DNA of 64,000 nucleotides from positions 1-64,000 of the forward strand of contig CAYOMD010000005.1 in the NCBI GenBank assembly GCA_964404985.1, written 5' to 3'. The notes beneath the pieces are model-generated. The model ran no database searches. It saw only the letters and a program-made list of their open reading frames with translations, and was not told the DNA's origin. Of the stretch, positions 17,269-26,025 are shown piece after piece. Position 1 is the first letter of the stretch; every line of letters starts with the position of its first letter. The DNA comes from Hankyongella sp964404985. Lineage in GTDB: Bacteria > Pseudomonadota > Alphaproteobacteria > Sphingomonadales > Sphingomonadaceae. The position numbers and the translations under genes were made by a program.

Positions 17269-17919
17269 AAGACCCGCGCGTGCCGCGGCGACAAAGGCGG
17301 CGATCTTGCAGAGAGACTTCACACCGCGCGCGGCCTCTACGCCTGATGAAACATCGACCAACCCGGGGCGCAGGCGACGTATAGCGTCTGCAACATTCTC
17401 CGGTGTCAAGCCGCCGGACAACCCCCAGCCCGGTGCGCTGACCCCGTCAAGCAGGGACCAGTCGAATACCTGCCCTGTTCCCCCCGGCACCCCGTCTCCC
17501 CCCGCCGCAGGCTGGACCGGCCTGGCATCGAACAGAATACGGTCGGCGATAGGAGTGAATGAAAGGCCTGTATCAACATCCGCGCGCGTCCCGACGCCCT
17601 GCGCGCGCCAGACCGCCCTGCCTGTACGATCCCGGAGTGCCAAAATTCGCGCAGGGTCGTCCACCTCATGCACCTGCACAGCATCAATGCGCCCTGTGGC
17701 CAGCACATCATCGACCAGCCTGTCCTCCGGCGAGACGAGGACGGCGACAGTAGCCACATGCCTCGGCACCTCCCGCAAAAGGTCTGATAAGCTATCATAG
17801 GCCACGTGCCGCACGCTGGCCGGGAAGATCACGAAACCGACATGGGTTGCCCCGGCCTCTGCCGCAGTGTGGATCGCCGCTGCCGTTCGCAGGCCGCAAA
17901 TCTTGATGTCCACGCTCAC
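17257..17919 (-). CDS. trpF: Phosphoribosylanthranilate isomerase
   Basis: This 220-residue TIM barrel isomerises phosphoribosylanthranilate in tryptophan synthesis. The N-terminal KICGLR with the catalytic Cys, GFVIFPASVRHV, and the C-terminal GGLTPENV and VDVSSGVE motifs are diagnostic. The start is taken as GTG 17919, which overlaps the pyrF stop (GTGA); GTG 17913 is the alternative. The final Gly-Ser-Val and the TGA stop are encoded by the terminal inverted repeat of the palindromic element at 17169-17268, so the native C-terminus was probably replaced. The catalytic core is intact. Confidence 0.93.
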   Translation of the reverse strand: MSVDIKICGLRTAAAIHTAAEAGATHVGFVIFPASVRHVAYDSLSDLLREVPRHVATVAVLVSPEDRLVDDVLATGRIDAVQVHEVDDPARILALRDRTGRAVWRAQGVGTRADVDTGLSFTPIADRILFDARPVQPAAGGDGVPGGTGQVFDWSLLDGVSAPGWGLSGGLTPENVADAIRRLRPGLVDVSSGVEAARGVKSLCKIAAFVAAARAGLGSV

Positions 17920-18620
17920 AGGCTGGCCAGGATCGCGCGGGCAGCCTCTGCCGGGTCGGCAGCCGCCGTAATCGGCCGGCCGATCACCAACACATCCGAT
18001 CCGGCGGCAAGGGCATCGCGCGGGGTCATCACCCGTTTCTGGTCGCCCGCCGCGCTCTCGGCCGGGCGTATCCCCGGCGTCACCAGGAACCCGGACGGCC
18101 AGCTTGCGCGCACCGATGCGACTTCGGCTGCAGAGCATACGACGCCGTCCAGCCCGGCACGGCGGACAAGCGCAGCCAGGGTTAAAGCCTGCTCCAGCGG
18201 CGCGGCGGTGATGCCCTGCTCTTCCAGGTCGTCCCGGTCCAGGCTGGTCAGGACCGTCACGGCGACAATGCGCGGCGGCGCAATGCCATGGTGTGCTGCC
18301 TCGTCGATTGCCGCCGCCCGCGCGGCCTGCAGCATGGCAACACCGCCCTGGGCATGGACGGTGAGGATGGCAGGTCGCACCGCCATGACCGAGCGGACCG
18401 CGGACGCCACAGTATTAGGGATGTCATGGAACTTCAGGTCCAGAAACAACGGCAACCCGACCGCGTCGGCAACAGCACGGACCCCGTCTAGACCGTTGGC
18501 GCAGAAAAACTCCAGGCCCAGTTTCACACCGCCAAGGCTGCTGGCTGTCTGCACGCCTAGTGCAATCGCGGCGTCGACTGTGGGGACATCGAGCGCACAA
18601 TAGATCGGGGAATGCTGCAT
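17916..18620 (-). CDS. pyrF: Orotidine 5'-phosphate decarboxylase
   Basis: This 234-residue enzyme decarboxylates OMP to UMP, the last step of pyrimidine synthesis. The catalytic tetrad segment is Asp61-Leu-Lys63-Phe-His-Asp66 (DLKFHDIPNTV), and the phosphate site is VIGRPITAAADP near the C-terminus. It starts at ATG 18620, three bases after the lapA-like gene, and overlaps trpF by four bases, so it belongs to the same transcription unit. Confidence 0.95.
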   Translation of the reverse strand: MQHSPIYCALDVPTVDAAIALGVQTASSLGGVKLGLEFFCANGLDGVRAVADAVGLPLFLDLKFHDIPNTVASAVRSVMAVRPAILTVHAQGGVAMLQAARAAAIDEAAHHGIAPPRIVAVTVLTSLDRDDLEEQGITAAPLEQALTLAALVRRAGLDGVVCSAAEVASVRASWPSGFLVTPGIRPAESAAGDQKRVMTPRDALAAGSDVLVIGRPITAAADPAEAARAILASL

Positions 18621-18623
18621 GAT

Positions 18624-18983
18624 TTACAGTGCTTCGCGGGCGATCGGCAGGGTCTCGCCACTGGTGGTAGAGGCTTTGCCGGACGGTAACGGGTCTGCCA
18701 CCTGGCCACGCCGACCACGCAGCGTAGCGATCTCCGTATCCTTGGCAACGACCAGCTTTTCCAGCCTGGATATCCGCCGGCGCAAGCCCCAGCGCACGAA
18801 CCCGTGCAGGACCATCATCGGCAGAATGAGGACGAGAGCAAAAACGCCGAGCAGCAGCGGCAGCGGCAGCACCATGACGAGATCCCGCGTCAGGTTCAGC
18901 GTGACCTCCATCCAGTTGCGCGCGGAAAACCACGCATAGGCCGCAGCCAGCAGAATGGAGAAAAGCAGCGTGACGATCCGCAT
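18624..18983 (-). CDS. lapA: LapA-family (DUF1049) inner-membrane protein
   Basis: This 119-residue protein has two membrane segments (about residues 2-20 and 39-63) followed by a coiled region, RRRISRLEKLVVAKDTEIATL, as in LapA. In E. coli LapA works with LapB in lipopolysaccharide assembly control. The start at 18983 puts the first membrane segment at the N-terminus; the upstream extension to 19013 adds nothing conserved. Its place between ihfB and pyrF is a common arrangement in proteobacteria. No lapB is adjacent on the visible side. Confidence 0.75.
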   Translation of the reverse strand: MRIVTLLFSILLAAAYAWFSARNWMEVTLNLTRDLVMVLPLPLLLGVFALVLILPMMVLHGFVRWGLRRRISRLEKLVVAKDTEIATLRGRRGQVADPLPSGKASTTSGETLPIAREAL

Positions 18984-19046
18984 GTCCGGTCCAATTCCTG
19001 TTAAGGCCGACAACGGCCCAAGAAAGCGACAGCCGGATCGGCAGGC

Positions 19047-19325
19047 TTACTTGTTGAGCCGCTCGCGCAGTTCTTTGCCCGCCTTAAAATAGGGGACGCG
19101 CTTGGCGTCAACTGCTACCGGCTCGCCGGTGCGCGGATTGCGCCCGGTACGCCCATCGCGGCCACGGGTTGAAAAGGCGCCAAAACCGCGCAACTCGACG
19201 CGGTCTCCGCGCGCCAGAGCCTCGGAAATTTCGTTGAAAACCGTTGCAACGATCTTCTCCACATCCTTGTGCAGAAGATGGGCATGTTGCTGGGAGAGTT
19301 TATCGACCAGTTCCGACTTTATCAT
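19047..19325 (-). CDS. ihfB: Integration host factor beta subunit
   Basis: This 92-residue DNA-bending protein of the HU/IHF family is expected to pair with IHF-alpha. It has the full fold: an alpha-helical N-terminus beginning MIKSELVDKL, then VELRGFGAFSTR and the DNA-wrapping arm with RNPRTGEPVAV, where the Pro intercalates. The ATG at 19325 matches the family N-terminus; the longer frame to 19373 is noncoding. The gene order rpsA-ihfB is conserved in proteobacteria and supports the beta assignment. Confidence 0.92.
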   Translation of the reverse strand: MIKSELVDKLSQQHAHLLHKDVEKIVATVFNEISEALARGDRVELRGFGAFSTRGRDGRTGRNPRTGEPVAVDAKRVPYFKAGKELRERLNK

Positions 19326-19595
19326 GGAACACCCCGCGCGCTGTTGAGAAACCCTGAGCGACGGTGACACCAAGGCCCTTCCTGGTCCAATCGCCGCAAA
19401 TCGTATTCCACTGCGTCATATTTTTTTTTAACGCTATGGCATGATTCTGGAAACGTCCAGATAAACATTGATCTGAAACAGATTTTCTCGCTCGTTACGA
19501 CTGCGACTAAACTATGGCACCTCAAAAAGAGCATGACTTCACATTGAACCGCTCGCCCCGAGCCCGGTCCAGCAGGCTGTAGCCCTGAAATGCGA

Positions 19596-19630
19596 ACACC
19601 CTGCATGCCCTCTGGAGGCATGCAGGGTGT
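19596..19630 (-). terminator. Hairpin downstream of rpsA
   Basis: ACACCCTGCATGCC (19596-19609) and its exact complement (19617-19630) form a 14-bp stem with a 7-base loop, 25 bases after the rpsA stop on the minus strand. A short mixed T-containing sequence follows, so it may act as a terminator or processing site. The rest of the 19326-19655 gap has no gene that I can see; it holds a run of nine or ten T's near 19420, and an ihfB promoter is expected there. Confidence 0.6.
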
Positions 19631-19655
19631 CCATGATCACACAGCAAAGTCAGCT

Positions 19656-21410
19656 TTATGCGTCGCGGTCGCCGCTGTCGCGTGCGCGGTTGAGTGCGGC
19701 ACCCAGGATGTCGCCCAGCGACGCGCCCGAGTCCGACGAGCCGTATTGCGCAACGGCCTGTTGTTCTTCGGAGATTTCACGCGCCTTGATCGACAGTTGC
19801 GGACGACGGGTCTGACGGTCCATACCGACAATCAGAGCATCGACCTTTTGGCCAACCTGGAAGCGATCCGGGCGCTGCTCGTCACGGTCACGCGACAGGT
19901 CCCCACGCCGGATGAACGCGATCGGGCCGCTTTCGCCAACCTTCACGTCAATACCAGCGTCCTTCACCTCGACGACGGTGCAGGTCACCGTTTCGCCGCG
20001 ACGCATTTCGGCACTGGGCGACGAGGAGGCCTGCGAAGACGGTTGCGAGGCAGGGGCAGCCTGACCGCGGTTGTCTTCAAGCTGCTTGATACCGAGGCTG
20101 ATGCGCTCTTTCTCGGAGTCGACATCGAGAACGACGGCCTTCACCATGTCGCCACGGTTGAAACGACCGAGCGCTTCTTCGCCCGACACACCCCAGGCAA
20201 TATCCGACATGTGGACCATGCCGTCGATGTCGCCGTCCAGGCCGATGAACAAGCCGAACTCGGTGGCGTTCTTGACTTCGCCCTCGACAGCCGAGCCGAC
20301 CGGATGGCGCTCGATGAACGCCGCCCATGGGTTTTCTGCCGCCTGCTTGATGCCGAGCGAGATACGGCGCTTGTCCGCATCGACCTCGAGCACCACCACG
20401 TCCACTTCCTGGCTGGTGGAGACGATCTTGCCCGGGTGCACGTTCTTCTTGGTCCAGCTCATTTCCGAGACGTGGACCAGACCCTCGACACCGGCTTCCA
20501 GTTCCACAAAGGCACCGTAGTCGGTGATGTTGGTCACGCGGCCGGAGAAACGTCCACCGATCGGGTACTTGGCAATCGCGCCTTCCCACGGATCCGACTC
20601 AAGCTGCTTCATGCCGAGCGAGATGCGCTGGGTATCGCGGTTGATGCGCACAATCTGCACACGCACAGTGTCACCGATATTGATGACTTCCGACGGGTGC
20701 GCGACTCGGCGGTAGCTCATGTCCGTCACGTGCAGCAGACCATCGACACCGCCGAGATCGACGAACGCGCCGTAATCGGTGATGTTCTTGACCACACCAT
20801 CCAGGATCGCACCTTCTATCAGGTTGGCGATCAGGCTGGTGCGCTGTTCGGCACGGGTTTCCTCCAGAATGGCGCGGCGCGAGACCACGATGTTGCCGCG
20901 ACGGCGATCCATTTTCAAAATCTGGAACGGCTGCATGATATCCATCAGCGGCGTGACGTCACGCACGGGGCGTACATCAACCTGGCTGCCCGGCAGGAAC
21001 GCCACAGCGCCGGAGAGGTCGACCGTGAAGCCACCCTTGACGCGCCCGAAGATCACACCCTCGACGCGCTCGCCAGCCTGGAACTGCTCTTCCAGCTTGT
21101 TCCACGAGGCCTCGCGGCGGGCGCGGTCGCGACTCAGCATTGCTTCGCCGTTCGCGTTCTCAACGCGGTCGACATACACTTCCACTTCGTCGCCGGCTTT
21201 GATGTCTGCCGGTTGCCCCGGTGAGGCGAATTCGCGCAACGACACGCGACCTTCCGACTTCAGGCCAACGTCGATGACGACCATGTCGTTTTCGATTGCG
21301 GTGACGCGGCCCTTGACCACACGTCCTTCAAAACCGCCGTCTGCGCCGAAGCTTTGCTCCAACAGTGCGGCGAATTCATCGCGCGCGGAGCCAAATCCTT
21401 GAGATGCCAT
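19656..21410 (-). CDS. rpsA: 30S ribosomal protein S1
   Basis: This 584-residue protein is made of repeated S1 RNA-binding domains and brings mRNA to the 30S subunit. Repeats are visible in the recurring signature ITDYGAFVDLGGVDGLLHVTDMS, ITDYGAFVELEAGVEGLVHVSEMS and ATEFGLFIGLDGDIDGMVHMSDIA. The length is normal for a six-domain S1. A Ser/Gln-rich linker (QPSSQASSSPSAE) precedes the last domain, and the tail is Ser/Asp-rich. The start at 21410 follows an AAAGGAC ribosome site. A 162-base leader separates it from cmk and may hold its own promoter. Confidence 0.97.
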   Translation of the reverse strand: MASQGFGSARDEFAALLEQSFGADGGFEGRVVKGRVTAIENDMVVIDVGLKSEGRVSLREFASPGQPADIKAGDEVEVYVDRVENANGEAMLSRDRARREASWNKLEEQFQAGERVEGVIFGRVKGGFTVDLSGAVAFLPGSQVDVRPVRDVTPLMDIMQPFQILKMDRRRGNIVVSRRAILEETRAEQRTSLIANLIEGAILDGVVKNITDYGAFVDLGGVDGLLHVTDMSYRRVAHPSEVINIGDTVRVQIVRINRDTQRISLGMKQLESDPWEGAIAKYPIGGRFSGRVTNITDYGAFVELEAGVEGLVHVSEMSWTKKNVHPGKIVSTSQEVDVVVLEVDADKRRISLGIKQAAENPWAAFIERHPVGSAVEGEVKNATEFGLFIGLDGDIDGMVHMSDIAWGVSGEEALGRFNRGDMVKAVVLDVDSEKERISLGIKQLEDNRGQAAPASQPSSQASSSPSAEMRRGETVTCTVVEVKDAGIDVKVGESGPIAFIRRGDLSRDRDEQRPDRFQVGQKVDALIVGMDRQTRRPQLSIKAREISEEQQAVAQYGSSDSGASLGDILGAALNRARDSGDRDA

Positions 21411-21572
21411 TATAAATAAGTCCTTTCAGTCTTCATTTCGGGCCGACCGGTTGTCTCCGGCGGTCTACCGCGGCCCGAACTTCGGGCAACGGCCTTGTTG
21501 CAAAGCATAAAGGCTGCACCCACGATGGACTCCACCGTGTGCGCGACCGGATCGTAGTGACGAGCGTGTCGG

Positions 21573-22238
21573 CTATTCGTCCAGAGCGCTCCGGGCGCTG
21601 TCGACGTTCGCGCGCGTGCCGCGTCGAGCATCAGCCAGCGCAAGCGCGGACTGAATCGCGGCGTCTATACTCAAATCGGTCGTGTCAAGCAAGATTGCGT
21701 CTGCAGCCATGCGCAAAGGTGCTGCCCCCCGGCTGCTATCGCGCGCGTCACGGGCTGCAATGTCGGCAGCAACAGCCTCCGGGCTTACGGCCAGTCCCCT
21801 GGCCTGCAGCTCGGCGAACCGGCGTGCCGCGCGCGCTTCAGCGCTTGCCGTCACGAATATTTTCAGCGGCGCATCCGGGGCAATCACCGTGCCGATGTCC
21901 CGGCCATCAAGCACCGCCCCCCCCGGCTGGCATGCGAAATGACGCTGCAAATCCAGCAAGGCCGCGCGCACACCGGGGTGTACCGCGACCAGACTGGCAG
22001 CCCGCGCCGCGCTCTCTGCCCGCAGGGCCGGATCGTCGAGCGTGTCCAGTCGCAAGCTGCGTGCCTGTGCCTCGGCTGCCCCGGCATCAGCCGGGTCCTC
22101 GCCGGCGGCCTGCGTTGCCAGCCCGACAGCCCGGTACAGCAGTCCGGTATCAAGATGCGGCAAAGCAAGGGCCCGCGCCAAGGCTCTCGCGATCGTGCCC
22201 TTGCCGGACGCGCTGGGTCCATCGACAGCAATGATCAT
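21573..22238 (-). CDS. cmk: Cytidylate kinase
   Basis: This 221-residue nucleotide kinase phosphorylates CMP and dCMP with ATP. It has the P-loop GPSASGKGT (residues 7-15), HLDTGLLYRA, and the CMP-binding GRDIGTVIAPDAPLKIFVTAS segment with an RAARR lid. The start overlaps the aroA stop by four bases (ATGA). The aroA-cmk-rpsA order is the same as in many proteobacteria. Confidence 0.96.
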   Translation of the reverse strand: MIIAVDGPSASGKGTIARALARALALPHLDTGLLYRAVGLATQAAGEDPADAGAAEAQARSLRLDTLDDPALRAESAARAASLVAVHPGVRAALLDLQRHFACQPGGAVLDGRDIGTVIAPDAPLKIFVTASAEARAARRFAELQARGLAVSPEAVAADIAARDARDSSRGAAPLRMAADAILLDTTDLSIDAAIQSALALADARRGTRANVDSARSALDE

Positions 22239-23578
22239 AGCCTGAAATTCGCCCCAAGCCCGACCATTAGTGGTACAAAATCAGGGAAACTGGTGGCGAT
22301 CGGCCGGGCATCATCAATCGTCACCGGGGCCCGCGCCCGCAGGCCCAACACCGCAAAGCTCATGGCGATGCGGTGGTCCAGATGGCTGGCGACGGTTGCA
22401 CCACCCGGCACTGGCTCCCCGCCGGACCCGGTGACGATGATGCCATCCGGCAACTCCTCCACCGGAATGCCGCAGGCCGCCAGCCCGCGCGCCATAACCG
22501 CGATGCGGTCCGACTCCTTGACCCGCAACTCCGCGATGCCGCGCATCACCGTACGCCCCTGTGCCAGGGCGGCGGCGACCATCAGGATCGGATATTCATC
22601 AATCATGGTCGGGGCCAATTCTGGCGGCACATCAATGCCGGACAAAACGGACCCCCGGATGCGAATATCGGCAACCGGCTCTCCCCCCACCTCGCGGGCG
22701 TCCTCGAACGTCACATCAGCCCCCATCGCGCGCAGCACGGTGTAAAGCCCGGCGCGCGTCGGATTGAGGCCGACATTCTCGATGACAACATCAGAACCGG
22801 GGGTGATCGCGGCGGCAACCACCGGAAACGCGGCCGACGACGGGTCGCCGGGCACCGTAATCGCGCACGAGCGCAGCTCCGGCTCGCCGACAATCGTGAT
22901 CGCCCTGCCCTCAGGGGTTTCCTCAACGCGTATGTCCGCCCCGAAGCCACGCAACATCCGCTCGCTGTGGTCGCGGGTCGGCTCGCGCTCGATGACGGTC
23001 GTGTGTCCCGGCGTGTTCAATCCGGCGAGCAGCAGCGCGGATTTGACCTGCGCGGAGGCAACCGGCAACCGGTAGGTTATGGGCAGCGCCGGGACGATGC
23101 CGGTCATGGTCAACGGCAACCGGTCGCCCGCGCGGCCCATGAAGGTCGCCCCCATCCGGCTGAGCGGTTCGATCACCCGGGCCATCGGCCGCTTGCGCAG
23201 CGAGGCGTCGCCGGTCAGCGTGGCGCGAATTGCATGGCTTGCGATCAAGCCCATCAGCAGCCGCGTCGAGGTGCCGGAATTGCCCATATCGAGCACATCC
23301 TCCGGCTCCAGCAAGCCCCCTACGCCAACACCCCAGACCCGCCATGTGTCGCCGCTCCGGTCGATGGTCGCACCCATGGCGCGCAGTGCCGCCGCCGTCG
23401 ACAGGACGTCCTCGCCCTCCAGCAGTCCGCTGATCACGGTCTCGCCGACCGCCAGCGCCCCGAACATCAGGGCGCGGTGGGAAATCGACTTGTCACCCGG
23501 CACACGCACCCGGCCCGACAAGGCTCCGGTCGCGCCGGACATGAGGGATCGCGGCGCATCGTTCTCGGTACTGGACAT
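22235..23578 (-). CDS. aroA: 3-phosphoshikimate 1-carboxyvinyltransferase (EPSP synthase)
   Basis: This 447-residue enzyme joins shikimate 3-phosphate and PEP in the shikimate pathway. It resembles the class II EPSP synthases typified by Agrobacterium CP4: GRVRVPGDKSISHRALMFG, YRLPVASAQVKSALLLAGLN, ERLRV-type segment ELRVKESDRIAV, and HLDHRIAMSF. At the site where CP4 has the Ala linked to glyphosate insensitivity (GNAATG), this protein has GNSGTS, that is Gly. The start at 23578 matches family N-termini; the frame is open 53 codons further upstream with no homology. Confidence 0.95.
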   Translation of the reverse strand: MSSTENDAPRSLMSGATGALSGRVRVPGDKSISHRALMFGALAVGETVISGLLEGEDVLSTAAALRAMGATIDRSGDTWRVWGVGVGGLLEPEDVLDMGNSGTSTRLLMGLIASHAIRATLTGDASLRKRPMARVIEPLSRMGATFMGRAGDRLPLTMTGIVPALPITYRLPVASAQVKSALLLAGLNTPGHTTVIEREPTRDHSERMLRGFGADIRVEETPEGRAITIVGEPELRSCAITVPGDPSSAAFPVVAAAITPGSDVVIENVGLNPTRAGLYTVLRAMGADVTFEDAREVGGEPVADIRIRGSVLSGIDVPPELAPTMIDEYPILMVAAALAQGRTVMRGIAELRVKESDRIAVMARGLAACGIPVEELPDGIIVTGSGGEPVPGGATVASHLDHRIAMSFAVLGLRARAPVTIDDARPIATSFPDFVPLMVGLGANFRL

Positions 23579-23748
23579 TGGGGCGGACACAACCGGTGCT
23601 GGAGGCAAAAAACGAAAATCCTTTGACAGCCCTGGTGCGCTATGGCAAGCGCTCCCGCTCACGCGGCCAGGCCAGCCCTTGCAGCGCATAATCCATTTAT
23701 ACCGGCCGCACGCGCCTCTTCGGTTTGGCGGCTTCATGGAGGCATCTG

Positions 23749-24072
23749 GTGATTCAGCCCGAGTGGGGTTCCAAGCATAGCTGCCCGCGTTGCGCGACGC
23801 GCTTCTACGATCTGGGCAAGAACGATCCGGTGACCTGCATCAACTGCGGCTATGCCTGGGTTCCGGAGCCGATGCTGAAGTCCAAGCAGCCGCTGCCCTT
23901 CCAGCAGCAGGCCCCGCAAGCCAGCAATGATGAGCTGGAGGCCACGGATCTGCTGGTCGATGACGCCGATCTTGATGTCGAGGATGACGATGAGTCGACC
24001 GGCGACGTCAGCATCGATGACGATGACGCCGACCTCGCGGACGTGGTTGACCCGACCCGCGAAGACGAATAG
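23749..24072 (+). CDS. FYDLN-acid family protein (TIGR02300)
   Basis: This 107-residue alphaproteobacterial protein of unknown function has an N-terminal zinc-ribbon-like segment (CPRCATRFYDLGKNDPVTC with a second CINC, residues about 11-31) and a very acidic C-terminal half rich in Asp and Glu. The FYDL motif names the family. The GTG at 23749 is chosen because GGAGG lies directly upstream at 23738-23742; the ATG further upstream at 23735 lies within that site. It is divergent from aroA and precedes tRNA-Ala. Confidence 0.9.
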   Translation: MIQPEWGSKHSCPRCATRFYDLGKNDPVTCINCGYAWVPEPMLKSKQPLPFQQQAPQASNDELEATDLLVDDADLDVEDDDESTGDVSIDDDDADLADVVDPTREDE

Positions 24073-24161
24073 GGCCATTGAGGCTTGCAGGACGCACGCA
24101 GTCTGGCATATGCGTGCGCGTCTGGAAATTTGACCGGGAACCCGGCCGGTCATCTGGATTT

Positions 24162-24237
<76 letters not shown>

Positions 24238-24265
24238 GTATTTCTATTAAAAATGCTTCAGATAT

Positions 24266-25576
24266 CTAACGCGCACCAGCAAGCCCCAAGGCGGCCTCAA
24301 TGCGCCTTGGAAGTTCCGTCAAGGGGAATTGATCCGCCGCCGGATCGAGCCTGGCGCCAGAGTCGGTGAAATAGCCGGTTCCATCATGCTCGCCGTTCTT
24401 GATGGCGACGAATGCCACTGCCTCTCTCAGTCGCTGATGCGGCATGTTGCCAACGGTGTAAGAGAAATCCTCTCCAATATCATTTGGATACGTGAGCATG
24501 ACAAAGAGGTCACTGCCGCGGTTGTCCACTTCGAACAGGTCTTGCCCATCTTCTCCGCGCGCGCTGGCCAGCAGCATTTGGGCGCGTTCTGCCTGAGTCT
24601 CGTCCTGGCAGCGAATAATGAAGTCTCTGGACATGCGCGGCTCCACCGAGACAAACGGTACGCCAATTGTCTTGAGAAAGGCCGCGTGATCCTTGAGGCG
24701 CCAGTAGAATTTTTGTTCAGGGTACGGCACTTGATGGAGGCCAGTCGCAATCATGATCCGTGCCTGAGGCCAACGGCGTTGAAGTCTCGCGACAATCTGA
24801 TCGTATAGCCTGTAAATATCGAGCACAGGGTCGACGCCCGCAGGAACATACCAATCCGGATTCCGTTGAGAGCCATCGTAAATGGGCGAACAGTACATGT
24901 AATGGTGCTGAATGTGAGCAGCAGCGTTCAAGAACAGAGTGGCAAAGTCAGGCCTCGTACGCTTGAGGCACCACATGAAGGCATCACTGAGCAGCATGTC
25001 CAGAAACATCGGTTTGAACCAACTTTGTGACAAAGATCGGCGCGCAAAGTCCAAATACCGAAGATAATGTCTGGGCGATGCGCAGACCGCAGCACCATAT
25101 ACCAGGTCAAGGACAGAGTGGGCCGTCAACCGCGACTGGGCATTGTCGTTCACAGCCTGGCATGCGGCCCGGTACAGCGCCGTGACTGCAGACGGCGCAA
25201 CAATGTCTGTTGGCGTCCAGGGGTCTGGCACGAAGAACGCTGGCGATTTCAGGCGCATTTTCGCATTCATTGGGCTAAGTGCCCCGACCCGGAGACCTTG
25301 TTCTTCGAGTTTCTCCCAGATTTGTGGGAGGTCATGATTAACAATGTCGCCAAGACGGAAAATGCTATGCTGTGCGAAAGTTAGCCCGGTGTGCGCTGTG
25401 ACCCACTGGATCCAAGGCTCCAGTTCCTCGTAGCGCTGCTCGGACGTAGTACGGGCGAAACCATGCTGTTCCATAAACTTGCCCAGAGTAGGCAATTGAC
25501 CACGTTCAATATACCCCAAAAGGTAGTCAAAATTGACTTCGTTCAGCTCCAGAAGTATGAGTGGTGTGTGTGTCAT
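24266..25576 (-). CDS. Possible alkaline-phosphatase-superfamily protein in polysaccharide island
   Basis: This 436-residue soluble protein starts ILLELNEVNFDYLLGYIERG, a layout like the metal-binding N-terminus of type I phosphodiesterases and sulfatases. PWIQWVTAHTG follows at the place expected for a Thr nucleophile, and His-rich segments AHIQHH, TGLHQ and GEHDGTG could supply further ligands. It has no signal peptide or membrane anchor. It lies at the island edge, transcribed away from the other genes. A phospho- or sulfo-transfer role on the glycan is an inference; the fold match should be treated as tentative. Confidence 0.5.
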   Translation of the reverse strand: MTHTPLILLELNEVNFDYLLGYIERGQLPTLGKFMEQHGFARTTSEQRYEELEPWIQWVTAHTGLTFAQHSIFRLGDIVNHDLPQIWEKLEEQGLRVGALSPMNAKMRLKSPAFFVPDPWTPTDIVAPSAVTALYRAACQAVNDNAQSRLTAHSVLDLVYGAAVCASPRHYLRYLDFARRSLSQSWFKPMFLDMLLSDAFMWCLKRTRPDFATLFLNAAAHIQHHYMYCSPIYDGSQRNPDWYVPAGVDPVLDIYRLYDQIVARLQRRWPQARIMIATGLHQVPYPEQKFYWRLKDHAAFLKTIGVPFVSVEPRMSRDFIIRCQDETQAERAQMLLASARGEDGQDLFEVDNRGSDLFVMLTYPNDIGEDFSYTVGNMPHQRLREAVAFVAIKNGEHDGTGYFTDSGARLDPAADQFPLTELPRRIEAALGLAGAR

Positions 25577-26025
25577 AAGAGAAAAACTTCCTTCTGATAT
25601 TTTATTCTGCGTTAAAATTATTTATTATTTCCGAAAATATGCGTCGTTATTTGGGTTTTTAAAAAGGAATATATAGTTAAAATTACCAATAATCAGAAAT
25701 ATTTGTTTTTCGCCTTTAGTTCCGCTAAGTTTTTGCGACTCATTGCTTGCTCTTAAATTCGGTCGCACGATTGAACCGTACCGAGATTGCCGGAGGCCGT
25801 TTGGTTTAACTTACGCGGCCATGGGGACCTCGTCCAGCATGGCATAGTATCGTTGTACGGAATTCAGTCTATGACCGTTAGAGCGTTGCGGAAAGAGAAG
25901 GATTTACAATATGCCCGAAGGCTATAAAACGCTTGATACCGATGGATGGCTGCATTGGAAAATAATCGTGTTTAGTAGTTGAGCGCGAACTCAGCCAAGC
26001 GTGACAGACAGGAAAGCACCATGAC
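25577..26025. other. AT-rich intergenic region at the start of the polysaccharide island
   Basis: This 449-base gap separates the divergent phosphatase-like gene and first methyltransferase. It is markedly richer in A and T than the flanking chromosome (for example 25600-25740) and should contain promoters in both directions. It also holds a transposase-like remnant at 25811-25858. A 23-codon frame at 25911-25982, preceded by GAGAAGG, has no recognisable product. Confidence 0.55.
25811..25858 (-). pseudogene. Possible 3' end of an IS3-family transposase
   Basis: On the minus strand this reads VQRYYAMLDEVPMAA followed by a TAA stop. This resembles the C-terminal end of IS3-family OrfB integrases, where a Pro-Ala-x-x-Tyr-Tyr segment and a short tail close the protein. 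Nothing upstream in the same frame continues the gene, so only a scar would remain. The evidence is a 15-residue match from memory. Confidence 0.35.

Noticed and set aside
19590..21224. A 544-codon frame on the plus strand opposite rpsA
   Set aside because: It is antisense to the S1 gene and exists because high-GC codon bias keeps the opposite frame open; it has no family features.
25911..25982. A 23-codon frame preceded by a GAGAAGG ribosome-site-like sequence
   Set aside because: It has no recognisable product, no conserved neighbour relation, and lies next to a transposase scar in AT-rich DNA; chance is likely.
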